The notes under the pieces were generated by a model. That model saw only the letters and a program-made list of their open reading frames with translations. It was not told the DNA's origin and ran no database searches. The translations under genes and the position numbers were made by a program. This document shows, piece after piece, positions 26,168-35,428 of a DNA stretch of 64,000 nt (within the stretch, counting starts at the first letter, position 1; the number at the start of each line of letters is the position of its first letter). The stretch is taken from assembly GCA_017549025.1 (NCBI GenBank), contig JAFYWB010000029.1, positions 24,981 to 88,980 on the forward strand. Reading direction: 5' to 3'. Source of the DNA: Treponema sp. Lineage in GTDB: Bacteria > Spirochaetota > Spirochaetia > Treponematales > Treponemataceae.

Positions 26168-26910
26168 AAATTGTTCTTTTTTCCTGTAAAAATCCTTTGG
26201 AAATTATGTTCCAAAGGATTTTTTATTTCATTTTCGTGAACGCCACGAAGCACAGCAAATTCCTGATACACCAGCCGAATGTCTTGAGGTGACGTAGCCT
26301 CTTGATTCCGCAAAGTTTGGTAGGGAGCGTCCGTTTCTGCCAAAAGTCGATCCAAAGGAAGCTCCTGTACACAGCGAATACTGTTCCTTCTGCCCCGAAG
26401 CAGCTCCTTTCCAAAGGAAAAATAGCCTTCAATCCCCCGTTTCAGCAAATTCTCTGCTTCCTGACAAGAACCGGGAAAGGCATGAAACACCACTGCCGGA
26501 AGCTTTTTCAAATCTTTACAATACAAGAAAATCTTATCCATGGCCTTGCGACAATGAATCACAAGGGGCAACTGATGCTTCTGTGCCAGCTCTAGCTGTA
26601 GCTGCCACACCTCCCGCTGCTGGTGCCAGTTTGCAGCCAATTCTGGGGTAAAAAAATCAAATCCCACCTCCCCCACTGCTACAAGTCGCCTCTGTTCAGC
26701 CAGTTTTTCTAGCACAGAGAAAAGCCTTACGTCGGGATTTTGGGGATGAATGCCAAAGCTTGCCACCACATTTTGGGGAAACTGCCTTGCCAGTGACTCC
26801 ACCAGCAAAAACTCCTGCTCCTCATGGCAGGATGAACAATGTATCACATCTGGCATAGGCCTAAAATCTATACAATCTCCAATATGAAGATGGGCATCAA
26901 TATAGTTCAC
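26164..26910 (-). CDS. TatD family metal-dependent hydrolase
   Basis: 248 residues from a GTG at 26910. Metal ligands are seen in order: HLHIGD near the N terminus (H-x-H), GEVGFDF, PLVIHCRKA, AVVFHAFPG and ETDAPY. TatD proteins are cytoplasmic nucleases or deoxyribonucleases with a TIM-barrel fold. The 3' end of the reading frame contains the terminator of the opposing hpt gene. Confidence 0.9.
   Translation of the reverse strand: MNYIDAHLHIGDCIDFRPMPDVIHCSSCHEEQEFLLVESLARQFPQNVVASFGIHPQNPDVRLFSVLEKLAEQRRLVAVGEVGFDFFTPELAANWHQQREVWQLQLELAQKHQLPLVIHCRKAMDKIFLYCKDLKKLPAVVFHAFPGSCQEAENLLKRGIEGYFSFGKELLRGRRNSIRCVQELPLDRLLAETDAPYQTLRNQEATSPQDIRLVYQEFAVLRGVHENEIKNPLEHNFQRIFTGKKNNF
26191..26224 (+). 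terminator. Terminator of hpt embedded in the tatD coding sequence
   Basis: AATCCTTTGGAA (26191-26202) pairs perfectly with TTCCAAAGGATT (26209-26220), followed by TTTTTT. It lies wholly inside the convergent tatD reading frame. Confidence 0.85.
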
Positions 26911-27027
26911 GTTCTACCCCACAAAATAACTAATATCATTTATTTGTCAAACCGAAAATAGTAAAAGAATGACTTAAAAATTTTCAGTCATACTTCAAAG
27001 CATTATCCAAAATTGGGAGGATATCAA

Positions 27028-27243
27028 ATGGATTTTTACAGACTTAAAAGTTCCAACCCCACAGATTATATGACAATTCTGAGGGAGATGGAAGACGGAT
27101 TTGTGGTGAAGATTGTCCGTGACCGAGATGGCTACGAAGAAGAAACCACCGACTTTTTGAGTAAAAGTCTTTTTGAAAGCTGCCTAAGAACAGGCTATAT
27201 TGAAAAAATTTCTACAGAGAACAAACTGGCTGCCAACGCGTGA
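27028..27243 (+). CDS. Small conserved-looking protein of unknown function
   Basis: 71 residues from the ATG at 27028, chosen because GGGAGG (27015-27020) lies eight bases upstream. It begins MDFYRLKSSNPTDYMTILRE. The protein is charged, without signal peptide or membrane segment, and is probably a small alpha/beta fold. Upstream, ATGACT (26969-26974) and AGTCAT (26986-26991) form an inverted repeat. It ends one base from the convergent miaA stop. I do not recognise the family. Confidence 0.75.
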   Translation: MDFYRLKSSNPTDYMTILREMEDGFVVKIVRDRDGYEEETTDFLSKSLFESCLRTGYIEKISTENKLAANA

Positions 27244-27244
27244 T

Positions 27245-28201
27245 TCAAACCTGATTCCAAACAGAAGAAATCATTTCTAATGCTTCAGAAAGCCGCTCTT
27301 TTTGGCTACCTGGAGCAAGCCAGTGAATTTTTATTCCCTTTCGCTCCATTCCACGGAACCAAGTTTCCTGTCGCTTTGCAAACTGGCCAATGGCAATGTT
27401 CAGCTGGGAAAAGAGCTCACCCTCAGAGGGAATTATCCCCTGTAAAAACTGGGACACAAACTTGTATTCCAAACCCAATCGTTCCAGTCGTCGCCATTCA
27501 ATACCTGAGTCGTGAATAGACTGCACCTCTTGAATCATCCCCTCTTTCAGCCGTTGTCGAAGCCGCTCCTTGATGTTTCGTCGTAGCTGATCCCGAGGAA
27601 AGGTGGTGCCAAAAATTATGGGATTAAAGGGTGGGCGCTGTGGCATGGCGGCACTAGCTGATTCACCACCATTTTTCTGAAACTCGGCAATTTCAATGGC
27701 TCGAAGTAAACGATGGCGTTCATCTAAATCAGTGTGATTGTGCAATGCTCCCCGAATCTCCAGCAAGCGTTGGGTTAATTCCTCCATGGATTTTCCCGCC
27801 AGCTCTTCCCGAAGCTTTTCGTTGGTAGGCACCGGAAGTAAATCATAGCCACGCACTAGAGCGTCAAGATACATGCCTGTTCCTCCCACCACCACAGGAA
27901 GCTTTTCTCGCCGCCTAATATCAGCAATGGCATTGTACGCATCCTTCTGATAGTCATAGACGCTGTATTCGTAGGGAAGCTCCGTTACATCAATGAGGTG
28001 GTAGGGCATCTGAAGCTGTGTTCCATCTTCCTGTACCAAGGTATAATCTGCCAAATCCTTTCCGCTTCCAATATCAAGATAGCGATACACCTGGCGAGAA
28101 TCTGCTGAAACAATTTCCCCCTTGAGGGCAGCTGCAATTCCCACACCCAAGGAGGTCTTTCCACAGGCCGTGGGGCCCAAAACTACAATGGCATCATACA
28201 T
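27245..28201 (-). CDS. miaA: tRNA dimethylallyltransferase
   Basis: 318 residues from the ATG at 28201 (MYDAIVVLGPTACGKTSLG). The eight-codon in-frame extension is rejected because this ATG overlaps the upstream stop as TAATG. The P-loop is GPTACGKT. Further signatures are SADSRQVYRYLDIGSGK, YHLIDV, VVGGTGMYLDAL and GLEYKFVSQFL. It adds the isopentenyl group to A37 of tRNAs that read UNN codons. It is cotranscribed with the RlmI-type gene. Confidence 0.95.
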   Translation of the reverse strand: MYDAIVVLGPTACGKTSLGVGIAAALKGEIVSADSRQVYRYLDIGSGKDLADYTLVQEDGTQLQMPYHLIDVTELPYEYSVYDYQKDAYNAIADIRRREKLPVVVGGTGMYLDALVRGYDLLPVPTNEKLREELAGKSMEELTQRLLEIRGALHNHTDLDERHRLLRAIEIAEFQKNGGESASAAMPQRPPFNPIIFGTTFPRDQLRRNIKERLRQRLKEGMIQEVQSIHDSGIEWRRLERLGLEYKFVSQFLQGIIPSEGELFSQLNIAIGQFAKRQETWFRGMERKGIKIHWLAPGSQKERLSEALEMISSVWNQV

Positions 28202-29535
28202 TACAGCACCCGCAGCACAGCACATTTGAGATATTCCCCCTTGTCATAGCCCATAAGCTGAGGATGATCTGGGGCAGCTCCCCGCCGTTCCACAATTTGC
28301 ACCCTTCTGTGGGCATCCTTGGCGGCATGGGCCAGCATATCGTAGAATGTAGCAGAATCAAAAAAGTGGGAACAGGAGCAGGTAACAAGGATTCCACCCT
28401 TCACCAGCAAGCCCATAGCCCGCAAATTGATTTCCTTATAGCCACCGTAGGCCTTCTCCACCTTGCCAGCACTTTTTGCAAAGGCTGGTGGATCAAGAAT
28501 AATCATATCAAACTGACGTTTTTCTTCCTCATAGCTTCGCAAAAGATCGAATACATCGCTACAAACAGCAGTAATTCTGCTGCCCTCCTTACAAAGCTGC
28601 TTGTTTTGCTGGATATTTTCTTCCACCGTAGCAACAGCCTCAGGAGAAATATCTACAGAAATCACCGACTTTGCCCCACCAGCCAGAGCATTCAATCCAA
28701 AGGCTCCCGTGTGGGTAAAGGTGTCCAGCACCCGCCGTCCCTTGGCAAGGCTTGCCACCAGACGTCGATTTTCCTTTTGGTCCAAGAAGTAGCCAGTCTT
28801 TTGTCCTAGCTCCAAATCCACCGTCAAAAGCACTCCATTTTCCTTGATGGTAATGCGAGGATTTCGCTCTGCACCAATCCAGCCCTTTTTCTGCTGCAAG
28901 CCTTCAAGCTCACGAACATGTACATCGCTGCGCTCATAGATTCCAAAGGGATGACACAGAGATTCTAGTGCCAGCAGAATCTCTTCTCGGAAAATTTCTG
29001 TGGCCAGACTCAAAAACTGAATTGAAAGAAAGACACGACCTTCCACGTCGTAGTAGCGGTCCACCACCAAACCGGGGATTCCATCAGACTCACCAAAAAT
29101 CAAGCGATAAGAATCAGCCTTGTTAAAGAACAGGTACCGCAGCTCCAGAGCCTGCTTTACTTTTTGCAAGAAAAATTCCTTGGTATAGTGATTGTGGATA
29201 GCAGCAAGGGAAAAGCTCTCCTTGGAGTTTTCTTCCACTGGCCCAAAAACTGATTCAGGCTTTTCTTGGGTTAAAAAACGGATAGCAATCTTGGAGTTGG
29301 GATTAAAGATTCCCGTTCCCAAAAAGAGGCCAGATTTAGAATACACCTCAACGGCACTGCCCGCTTCTACTGCCTTTAACTTCTTGCAGCTCCCAGCAGC
29401 CTCCAAGGACATCTGCTGAACAGCACCAGCTTTCATATACTTTACAAAAAGAAGCTCATTGTCATACACCCATGGAGAACCAAGAAGAATATCGGCTTCT
29501 TCCTTGGCCTTCAGAAAAAAACGTGGAAAAATCAT
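28201..29535 (-). CDS. RlmI-type class I SAM-dependent rRNA methyltransferase
   Basis: 444 residues. An N-terminal PUA-like domain (FLKAKEEADILLGSPWVYDNE, then AGSAVEVYSKSGLFLG) is followed by a Rossmann methyltransferase domain with VLDTFTHTGAFGLNALAGGA (SAM motif I) and IILDPPAFAKSAGK (catalytic NPP/DPP-type motif). Members methylate cytosine C5 in 23S rRNA. The start at 29535 rather than 29553 is supported by a complete promoter whose -10 box ends 6 nt upstream. Confidence 0.9.
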   Translation of the reverse strand: MIFPRFFLKAKEEADILLGSPWVYDNELLFVKYMKAGAVQQMSLEAAGSCKKLKAVEAGSAVEVYSKSGLFLGTGIFNPNSKIAIRFLTQEKPESVFGPVEENSKESFSLAAIHNHYTKEFFLQKVKQALELRYLFFNKADSYRLIFGESDGIPGLVVDRYYDVEGRVFLSIQFLSLATEIFREEILLALESLCHPFGIYERSDVHVRELEGLQQKKGWIGAERNPRITIKENGVLLTVDLELGQKTGYFLDQKENRRLVASLAKGRRVLDTFTHTGAFGLNALAGGAKSVISVDISPEAVATVEENIQQNKQLCKEGSRITAVCSDVFDLLRSYEEEKRQFDMIILDPPAFAKSAGKVEKAYGGYKEINLRAMGLLVKGGILVTCSCSHFFDSATFYDMLAHAAKDAHRRVQIVERRGAAPDHPQLMGYDKGEYLKCAVLRVL

Positions 29536-29541
29536 GGCATC

Positions 29542-29570
29542 ATAGTACCGCAAAATTGATGAAAGCTCAA
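29542..29570 (-). promoter_or_regulatory. Promoter of the RlmI-type gene (leaderless geometry)
   Basis: On the minus strand TTGAGC (29570-29565), a 17-base spacer, TACTAT (29547-29542), then 6 nt to the ATG at 29535. Confidence 0.65.
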
Positions 29571-29659
29571 CAGAAGGGAAACTGACAGACGTAAGGAGAC
29601 CTCAAGACAGGAAAACACAACTTTTTACTAAAAACCTCTTGTAAATAACCTTTTCCACA

Positions 29660-29709
29660 TAAAAAAAAATAGCCTTGGAACTCCGTCAAAAGGCGAAATC
29701 CCAAGGCTC
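29660..29709 (-). terminator. Intrinsic terminator of the phosphofructokinase gene
   Basis: AGCCTTGG (29671-29678) pairs with CCAAGGCT (29701-29708). On the minus strand the stem is followed by a long T tract. Confidence 0.88.
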
Positions 29710-29726
29710 ATTGTCACAAAATCACA

Positions 29727-31388
29727 CTAGCAGCGTTCCAGCCGAATAGTCTTTGTGGTCAAGTCGCATACCTCGGTGGGTCCATAGTACTGGATGGCTC
29801 CAGGGAAGAGGTAGCTGGTGTTTACTGCCCAGTCGTCACGATGAGCGGCAAACTCCTTGAAGGGCTTTCCATCCAGCTCCACCAAAGCCTTGCGGATAAC
29901 AGGCTTCTTGGAACCATGGCGCTGCTCCATGTTCATCATCATGGTCAAGGGAATACCACCTGCAGTCCACTGAGCAGCAGGAGCGGTCAAGTTGCGAACG
30001 GAAGAAAGATATCCTGTTACACCGCTGGCAATCAACATAAAGGCTGTGTAACCAAGGGCATAGCAATAGTCAGCATCAAAGTTGGAGGGGAATGCACAGC
30101 GTCCCTCATAGCCAAAGAAGTGGGTGTAGGAGCTGAACTTACCGGTATAGGTTCCTTCCTTCTTCATGGCAGCCAAACGCTCTTCTACCATGGAAGCCAG
30201 CAGCTTTTCTGTTTCGATGCGGGAAACCTGTACGTTTCCGTGGGGGTCACGGTCTGCCAAGAACTGAGCAGCAATGGCTTCAGGCAAGGAAGCAAAGGTT
30301 TCGTAGGAAGCTGCAGTCAGGTGAGACTTGAGCCAATCCTTGCGGGCAGCAAAATTAGCCAATCCGTTGAACTCGTCCTGATGTCCAGCCATGGTGTCGT
30401 TCAATTCGGCAATCAAGCTCTTCATTTCAGGAATGAATTCCACCAAGCCTTCGGGAATCAAAACGATTCCAAAGTTTTCCTTGTTCTCTGCACGCTTGGC
30501 GATTACCTTACAAATGTCATCGGTAATGGCACGCAAGGTCATCTTCTTTGCTTCAACTTCCTCAGAAATCAAGCATACGTTGGGCTGTGTCTGCAGGGCG
30601 CATTCCAAAGCAATGTGGCTGGCAGAGCGTCCCATCAGCTTGATAAAGTGCCAGTACTTCTTGGCACTGTTAGCATCACGGCCAATATTTCCAATCAGCT
30701 CGGAATAAGTCTTACAAGCAGTGTCGAATCCAAAGCTTGTTTCAATCTGCTCATTCTTCAAGTCACCGTCGATAGTCTTGGGAACACCGATAACACGGGT
30801 CTTCTTTCCCAGCTCCAAGAAACGCTCTGCCAACAAGGCTGCATTTGTGTTGGAGTCATCACCACCGATGATTACGATGGCATCCAGGTCAAGCTTTTCT
30901 GCAGTGGCAACGCTAGCTGCATACTGCTCAGGAGTCTCAATCTTGGTGCGTCCAGAACCAATCATGTCGAATCCACCAGTGTTGCGGTATTCATCCATGA
31001 AGGCATCAGTAATTTCTACATATTCACCATCAATAAGACCAGAGGGACCACCTGTAAAACCGATAACTACAGAATCCTTATTTCCCTTCTTGATTCCGTC
31101 ATAGAGACCGGCAATAACATTGTGTCCACCGGGAGCCTGTCCACCAGAAAGAATGATTCCAACACGGATTTTCTTCAGGGCATCGGGATTGTTACCCTGC
31201 TTGAACAAAGCCTCTGGCTTTCCGTAGGTATTCTTGAACAGGTTCTCCAGCTCAGCCTGATCAGCAATGGCGCTGGTGGGCTTTCCAAAATCGATTACAA
31301 TGTTCTCAGGCTTGTTGTCTGCCAGAACAGCAGGCAGCTTTGGCTGATACTCATAGCGGAACTTCTGCAATGCAGATACAGTTTTCAT
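29727..31388 (-). CDS. pfp: Pyrophosphate-dependent 6-phosphofructokinase, long form
   Basis: 553 residues, the size of the long PFP class seen in spirochaetes and plants. It phosphorylates fructose 6-phosphate with PPi in reversible glycolysis. The PPi-type signature [14 protein letters not shown] is present, where the second Asp blocks [15 protein letters not shown] (catalytic TID) and [14 protein letters not shown] follow. GAGGAG precedes the ATG. It is monocistronic, with its own terminator. Using PPi instead of ATP saves energy in a fermentative cell. Confidence 0.95.
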   Translation of the reverse strand: MKTVSALQKFRYEYQPKLPAVLADNKPENIVIDFGKPTSAIADQAELENLFKNTYGKPEALFKQGNNPDALKKIRVGIILSGGQAPGGHNVIAGLYDGIKKGNKDSVVIGFTGGPSGLIDGEYVEITDAFMDEYRNTGGFDMIGSGRTKIETPEQYAASVATAEKLDLDAIVIIGGDDSNTNAALLAERFLELGKKTRVIGVPKTIDGDLKNEQIETSFGFDTACKTYSELIGNIGRDANSAKKYWHFIKLMGRSASHIALECALQTQPNVCLISEEVEAKKMTLRAITDDICKVIAKRAENKENFGIVLIPEGLVEFIPEMKSLIAELNDTMAGHQDEFNGLANFAARKDWLKSHLTAASYETFASLPEAIAAQFLADRDPHGNVQVSRIETEKLLASMVEERLAAMKKEGTYTGKFSSYTHFFGYEGRCAFPSNFDADYCYALGYTAFMLIASGVTGYLSSVRNLTAPAAQWTAGGIPLTMMMNMEQRHGSKKPVIRKALVELDGKPFKEFAAHRDDWAVNTSYLFPGAIQYYGPTEVCDLTTKTIRLERC

Positions 31389-31479
31389 GGCTTCTCCTCG
31401 AATTTACGGCTACTGATAAGGACGTCACATTCCAGACGCCTCCCAAAGGGAAATCATCCTCACCGGATTAATTGGATAT

Positions 31480-31509
31480 ATTTTACACTATTTCTAGGGT
31501 ATTATTCAA
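31480..31509 (-). promoter_or_regulatory. Probable promoter of pfp
   Basis: On the minus strand TTGAAT (31509-31504), an 18-base spacer and TAAAAT (31485-31480), leaving a leader of about 85 nt before the ATG at 31388. Confidence 0.45.
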
Positions 31510-31544
31510 GGCAACAGAAAAAATAAAAAACTTTGAAAAATCTA

Positions 31545-31573
31545 TTGACTAAATCAAGTTTGTCTGATATGTT
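31545..31573 (+). promoter_or_regulatory. Promoter of the tRNA-Met gene
   Basis: TTGACT (31545-31550), a 17-base spacer, TATGTT (31568-31573) with a TG extension (TGA) just upstream. Confidence 0.8.
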
Positions 31574-31585
31574 GTTATTCGTTAC

Positions 31586-31658
31586 GGCGACATAGCTCAG
31601 TAGGTAGAGCAAACGGCTCATATCCGTTCGGTCATAGGTTCGATCCCTATTGTCGCTA
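31586..31658 (+). tRNA. tRNA with CAU anticodon, probably elongator tRNA-Met
   Basis: 73 nt. Acceptor GGCGACA (31586-31592) pairs with TGTCGCT (31651-31657), with a G-U end pair, and the discriminator is A31658. Anticodon CAT is at 31619-31621 in loop CTCATAT. The first acceptor pair and the stems do not look like initiator tRNA. A tRNA-Ile2 with modified CAU cannot be excluded without comparison. CCA is not encoded. Confidence 0.85.
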
Positions 31659-31666
31659 GATTTGGA

Positions 31667-31699
31667 AGGTAATTTGTGGTAAGCAAATTACCTTTTTTT
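31667..31699 (+). terminator. Intrinsic terminator after tRNA-Met
   Basis: AGGTAATTTG (31667-31676) pairs with CAAATTACCT (31684-31693), followed by T7. It lies just before argF, which has no clear promoter of its own. Confidence 0.88.
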
Positions 31700-31728
31700 A
31701 TTTCTACCCATTCACAGCGGAGGAACCC

Positions 31729-32679
31729 ATGTTACCAGAAATTTTCAAAGCTCCATTCAAAGGAAGGTCATTGCTGAACTGGATTGACTACACTCCCCAG
31801 GAAATCCTTCAGATTCTTGACCTAGCATCCCAGGTAAAGGCTGAGTCTCGTCGAGGCGAGATTCACCAGAGATTTAGAGGCAAGACCATTGCCCTTATTT
31901 TTGAAAAGCGTTCCACCAGAACCCGCTGTTCCTTTGAAACTGCCTTCGGAGAGGAGGGAGGCCATCCTGTGTTCCTTTCTTCCCAGGACATTCAGCTGGG
32001 AGCAAAGGAGTCCATCGAAGACACCGCCCGTGTTTTAGGCAGAATGTTCTCCGCCATTGAATTCCGCGGTTTTTCACAAAAACACGTAGAGCTTTTGGCT
32101 CAGCATTCTGGAGTGCCTGTTATCAATGGTCTTACCGATGACTTCCACCCCACCCAGGTTTTGGCAGACGTGCTTACCATGAAGGAGCATTTTGGTCGCA
32201 TTGCAGGCTTGAATCTAGCCTTCTGCGGAGACGGAAGAAACAACGTCGCTCGCTCCCTGATGTTGATTTGTGCTAAGCTGGGAATCAACTTCACCATCCT
32301 CAGTCCCGAAGAACTTTTCCCCGATGCAGCAATTCAAGAAATCTGCAAGCCTTTCGCCGAAAAATCAGGGGCTAAAATCACCATTTCCAAAGATATTTCC
32401 CTTGTAAAAGATGCTGATTGCGTTTATACTGATGTATGGACTTCTATGGGAGAGGAAGCTCTCAAAGAAAGCCGAACCGCTCTTTTAACACCTTACCAAG
32501 TTAATCAGGATTTGATGAAGGCAACAGAAAAAGAGGAAACCATCTTCCTTCACTGCTTGCCCGCTGTCAAAGGAGAAGAGGTTACTGAAGAGGTATTTGA
32601 AGGAGCAAATAGCTTGGTTTGGGAACAGGCAGAAAACAGAAAGCATACCATTAAGGCTATCATGCTGTCTTTGCTGTAG
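31729..32679 (+). CDS. argF: Ornithine carbamoyltransferase
   Basis: 316 residues. It makes citrulline from ornithine and carbamoyl phosphate, or the reverse in the arginine deiminase pathway. The carbamoyl-phosphate site STRTR is at residues 62-66, and the ornithine-side HCLPAVKGEE is near residue 272. GGAGGA precedes the ATG. No other arginine genes flank it, so anabolic (argF) versus catabolic (arcB) use cannot be told. I see no separate promoter after the tRNA terminator, so read-through is possible. Confidence 0.94.
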   Translation: MLPEIFKAPFKGRSLLNWIDYTPQEILQILDLASQVKAESRRGEIHQRFRGKTIALIFEKRSTRTRCSFETAFGEEGGHPVFLSSQDIQLGAKESIEDTARVLGRMFSAIEFRGFSQKHVELLAQHSGVPVINGLTDDFHPTQVLADVLTMKEHFGRIAGLNLAFCGDGRNNVARSLMLICAKLGINFTILSPEELFPDAAIQEICKPFAEKSGAKITISKDISLVKDADCVYTDVWTSMGEEALKESRTALLTPYQVNQDLMKATEKEETIFLHCLPAVKGEEVTEEVFEGANSLVWEQAENRKHTIKAIMLSLL

Positions 32680-32700
32680 TTTTCAGGCTAAAAAAAAGTC

Positions 32701-32716
32701 TCCTATGTACATAGGA
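32701..32716. promoter_or_regulatory. Perfect 16-bp palindrome upstream of the small periplasmic protein gene
   Basis: TCCTATGTACATAGGA equals its own reverse complement. It sits 18 bases before the ATG at 32734 and next to the ribosome site AAGGAG. It has no T tract, so it is not a terminator. An operator or an mRNA hairpin that shields the ribosome site are the two options. Confidence 0.5.
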
Positions 32717-32733
32717 ATAAAAGGAGTTGCAGA

Positions 32734-33159
32734 ATGAAGAAAAGCTTGCTTGCACTGTTGCTGGTGTTTGGTCTGACTGTAGCTGGAGTTTTTGCTCAGG
32801 AACAGGATGCCCAGACAAACAAGTACGATGGAAACTTGACCTACCGCAACGTTGTTGTTTACAAGGTTTTTGATCACAAGGATGTGGTTATCGTTATGTA
32901 CGCCAAACATGATAAGAGCATGGGACAGGTAATGGTTCCCAAGTCTTGGCTTCACGAAAATCCACGAAAATTGACATATAGGGAATTGCCCGTTGGACTG
33001 AACCCCTATATGACTGTTCTTGAGAAGGATGGGGAATTCTACAAGGTAATCCTCAATCTTCCTCCAGTAAGAAGTCCAGACCACGTTTGGACCGTAGCAA
33101 AGCCCTATACCGATATCGGTGATGCTGCCAGTGCAGAAACCTTGGAGTTAGATTTCTAA
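32734..33159 (+). CDS. Small secreted (periplasmic) protein of unknown function
   Basis: 141 residues. A clear signal peptide MKKSLLALLLVFGLTVAGVFA is followed by QEQDA, a signal peptidase I site. There is no lipobox cysteine. The mature part is beta-rich and basic (NVVVYKVFDHKDVVIVMYAK, MVPKSWLHENPRK). I do not recognise a family. AAGGAG precedes the ATG. The next gene starts 4 bases after the stop. Confidence 0.8.
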   Translation: MKKSLLALLLVFGLTVAGVFAQEQDAQTNKYDGNLTYRNVVVYKVFDHKDVVIVMYAKHDKSMGQVMVPKSWLHENPRKLTYRELPVGLNPYMTVLEKDGEFYKVILNLPPVRSPDHVWTVAKPYTDIGDAASAETLELDF

Positions 33160-33163
33160 ACAC

Positions 33164-34420
33164 ATGACTTGTCTTGAAAAGATACAAGTTGTCTCACAAC
33201 AAGAGTCAGCCGTTTCAGCTTTGGACGGCTGGCTTTTTACTGATTTTGCAGGCAGAGACAATCTTACAAAAGACCTGCTTCAATTACCCTTAGATGGAAT
33301 GACCACCCGACGGTGGATTTACATTGTACCTCCCATGGGAGAACCAGTAAAGATTCTTCATAAAATTGAACCTCACGCTCTAGACTCCCTTCCCGGTGAG
33401 CATAAGATTTTTTATTCCTCCCAGCAGGAATTAAAGGCTGCCTTGTCCCAGTACAAGGAGAAGACCTTGGCTCTCCTGTGGGATCCAAATTTGCCAGTTA
33501 TCTCCACTGTTGATGGTGGATTTATCACCCTTCTCCAAGGAGAAGGAATTACAATTACCAGTGCCGCAAAGCTTTTGCAGCGTTACAAGGGAATTCTTTC
33601 TGCAGCAAGCATTCAAAGTCAGGAACGAGCAGCTGCATTGCTCTATAAAATCATTTATGACACCTGGGATTTTATCTGCCAGCATTATCGTTCCAAGGAG
33701 CCCTTGAACGAGCGGGCAGTACAAATCTTTATCTTGGAACAATTCTATAAGTATAAGCTCACTACAAACCATAGTCCCGTTGTTGCCTTTGGAGCCCATA
33801 CTGGAGACCCCCACTACGAGGTTCCAGAAGATGGTGGCAAGGTAGCCGAAGAGGGCGATATTATCCAGTTGGATATTTGGGCCAAGGAGCGACTGGCAGA
33901 TGACGGCCAAGGTGGTGTTTCTGCCACAGTACCTGCTTATGCAGACATTTCGTGGGTGGGTGTTTTTGGTGATGTAGTGCCACAGGAAGCTGAAAAAAGA
34001 TTTTCCGTCCTGTGTCAGGCACGAGATTCTGTTGCCACGGCCATTACAGAGGCTGCAACAAAAGGAATCCGCCTCACTGGTGCAGAGCTAGATCTTCAGG
34101 TTCGTTCCATTATCGAAAAGGCTGGATACGGCAGCTACATCAAGCACCGAACTGGTCATGGCATTGACTCTGAAGTCCACGGAAGTGGCACCAATCTTGA
34201 CGGAAGCGAGTTCCCCGATTACAGACAGCTATTGCCTGGTAGTAGTTTTTCTGTGGAACCAGGAATTTACGGACAGGATTTTGGTATGAGAACTGAAATC
34301 GACATTTATATCGATGAAGCTGGCATGCCCATTGTGTCTGGGAAGAAATTCAACCAAGGAAAGCTCGGTCAGCACTCCATTCCCCAGCAGAGACTTCTTA
34401 CAACCAAGGATATATTATGA
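33164..34420 (+). CDS. M24 family metallopeptidase (Xaa-Pro aminopeptidase-like)
   Basis: 418 residues. An N-terminal creatinase-like domain (LDGWLFTDFAGRDNLT) precedes the pita-bread catalytic domain. Metal-ligand blocks are IIQLDIWAKE (first Asp), YADISWVGVFG (second Asp), TGHGIDSEVHG (His), SVEPGIY (Glu) and MRTEIDIYI (Glu). It removes N-terminal residues before proline in the cytoplasm. No Shine-Dalgarno is seen, so translation may be coupled to the preceding gene 4 bases upstream. It overlaps the DHH gene by ATGA. Confidence 0.88.
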   Translation: MTCLEKIQVVSQQESAVSALDGWLFTDFAGRDNLTKDLLQLPLDGMTTRRWIYIVPPMGEPVKILHKIEPHALDSLPGEHKIFYSSQQELKAALSQYKEKTLALLWDPNLPVISTVDGGFITLLQGEGITITSAAKLLQRYKGILSAASIQSQERAAALLYKIIYDTWDFICQHYRSKEPLNERAVQIFILEQFYKYKLTTNHSPVVAFGAHTGDPHYEVPEDGGKVAEEGDIIQLDIWAKERLADDGQGGVSATVPAYADISWVGVFGDVVPQEAEKRFSVLCQARDSVATAITEAATKGIRLTGAELDLQVRSIIEKAGYGSYIKHRTGHGIDSEVHGSGTNLDGSEFPDYRQLLPGSSFSVEPGIYGQDFGMRTEIDIYIDEAGMPIVSGKKFNQGKLGQHSIPQQRLLTTKDIL

Positions 34421-35415
34421 AGATTATAACTGATGAGCAGGCACAGCAATTCAAGGACTTTGTGCAGGCATACGACAGCTTCATTATTGTGGGACACAAG
34501 GAACCAGATGGAGACTGCATTGCCTCTTCCTTGGGGGTTGCAGCAATTCTGAAAAAGATGGGCAAGCCCTACCAGCTGATTTCAGCAGGCCCCTTCAAGC
34601 GCACCGAAATCAAGGACTACGAAAAGCTTTTTGGACGGCAGGCTACAGTTCTGCAAACTGGAAAGAAAACTGCAATGATTATTGTAGATTGTGGAGAGTT
34701 CAAGCGTATCGGAGAAATTTTTTCTCAGGATACCCTTGTTATGGACTTGTCCACCCGTCCCACCTTTTTCATAGACAATCACAAAACCTCATCTCCAGAA
34801 TCTCTAACCTATATCATTGAGCCTACCTCACCTGCTACCTCCTATTTGGTTCAGCAGCTCTACGAAAAATTGGTTGGTCCCTTGGACAAGGATACCGCTC
34901 AGATTCTTTTCTTTGGTTTGTGTACCGATACAGGATATTTCCGTTTTCTGGAAGAAAATTCCAGCGATATCTTTATGGCAGCAGCCCGCATGGTTGAAGC
35001 TGGGGTAAGCCCTCGAACCACCTATGACACCATGACAAGCGGTAAGCCCTTTTCCACCAGAAAGCTGTTAGGAGTACTGTTGGAGCGGTCTACCCAATAT
35101 TACGATGGAAAACTCATTATCACCTACGAAACCCAGGATGATACCCGACGATATGGCGGCGAAGGGCGGGATTCTGATAGCCTCTACCAACTGCTTTTGT
35201 CCTGTGTGGGAGTAGAAGTAGTAGTATTCATTCGTCAGGAAACGGAGCAGTCCTGCACCATGGGACTTCGTTCTAAGGACCAGGTGGATGTAAGCACCGT
35301 GGCAGCAAGCTTTGGTGGCGGTGGACATAAAAATGCCTCTGGCTGCAGTACCCCTGGTACCATCGACGAATTGATTCCCAAGCTCCTTGCAGAGTTTGAA
35401 CCAGCCTTAAAATAA
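34417..35415 (+). CDS. DHH/DHHA1 phosphoesterase (NrnA type: nanoRNase / pAp phosphatase)
   Basis: 332 residues. The DHH core shows VGHKEPDGDCIASSLG (D-x-D metal site), VDCGEFKRIG and the DHH-equivalent FIDNHKTS, with the His retained and Asn replacing the first His. The DHHA1 end has FGGGGHKNASGC. Members degrade 2-5 nt RNAs or c-di-AMP-derived pApA and dephosphorylate pAp. It is last in its operon and is followed by a strong terminator. Confidence 0.88.
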   Translation: MKIITDEQAQQFKDFVQAYDSFIIVGHKEPDGDCIASSLGVAAILKKMGKPYQLISAGPFKRTEIKDYEKLFGRQATVLQTGKKTAMIIVDCGEFKRIGEIFSQDTLVMDLSTRPTFFIDNHKTSSPESLTYIIEPTSPATSYLVQQLYEKLVGPLDKDTAQILFFGLCTDTGYFRFLEENSSDIFMAAARMVEAGVSPRTTYDTMTSGKPFSTRKLLGVLLERSTQYYDGKLIITYETQDDTRRYGGEGRDSDSLYQLLLSCVGVEVVVFIRQETEQSCTMGLRSKDQVDVSTVAASFGGGGHKNASGCSTPGTIDELIPKLLAEFEPALK

Positions 35416-35428
35416 GCACTGAAAAAAA

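Noticed and set aside
29841..31526. 561-residue open frame antisense to the phosphofructokinase gene
   Set aside because: It mirrors pfp exactly, has no ribosome site or domain, and arises from the codon usage of the real gene.
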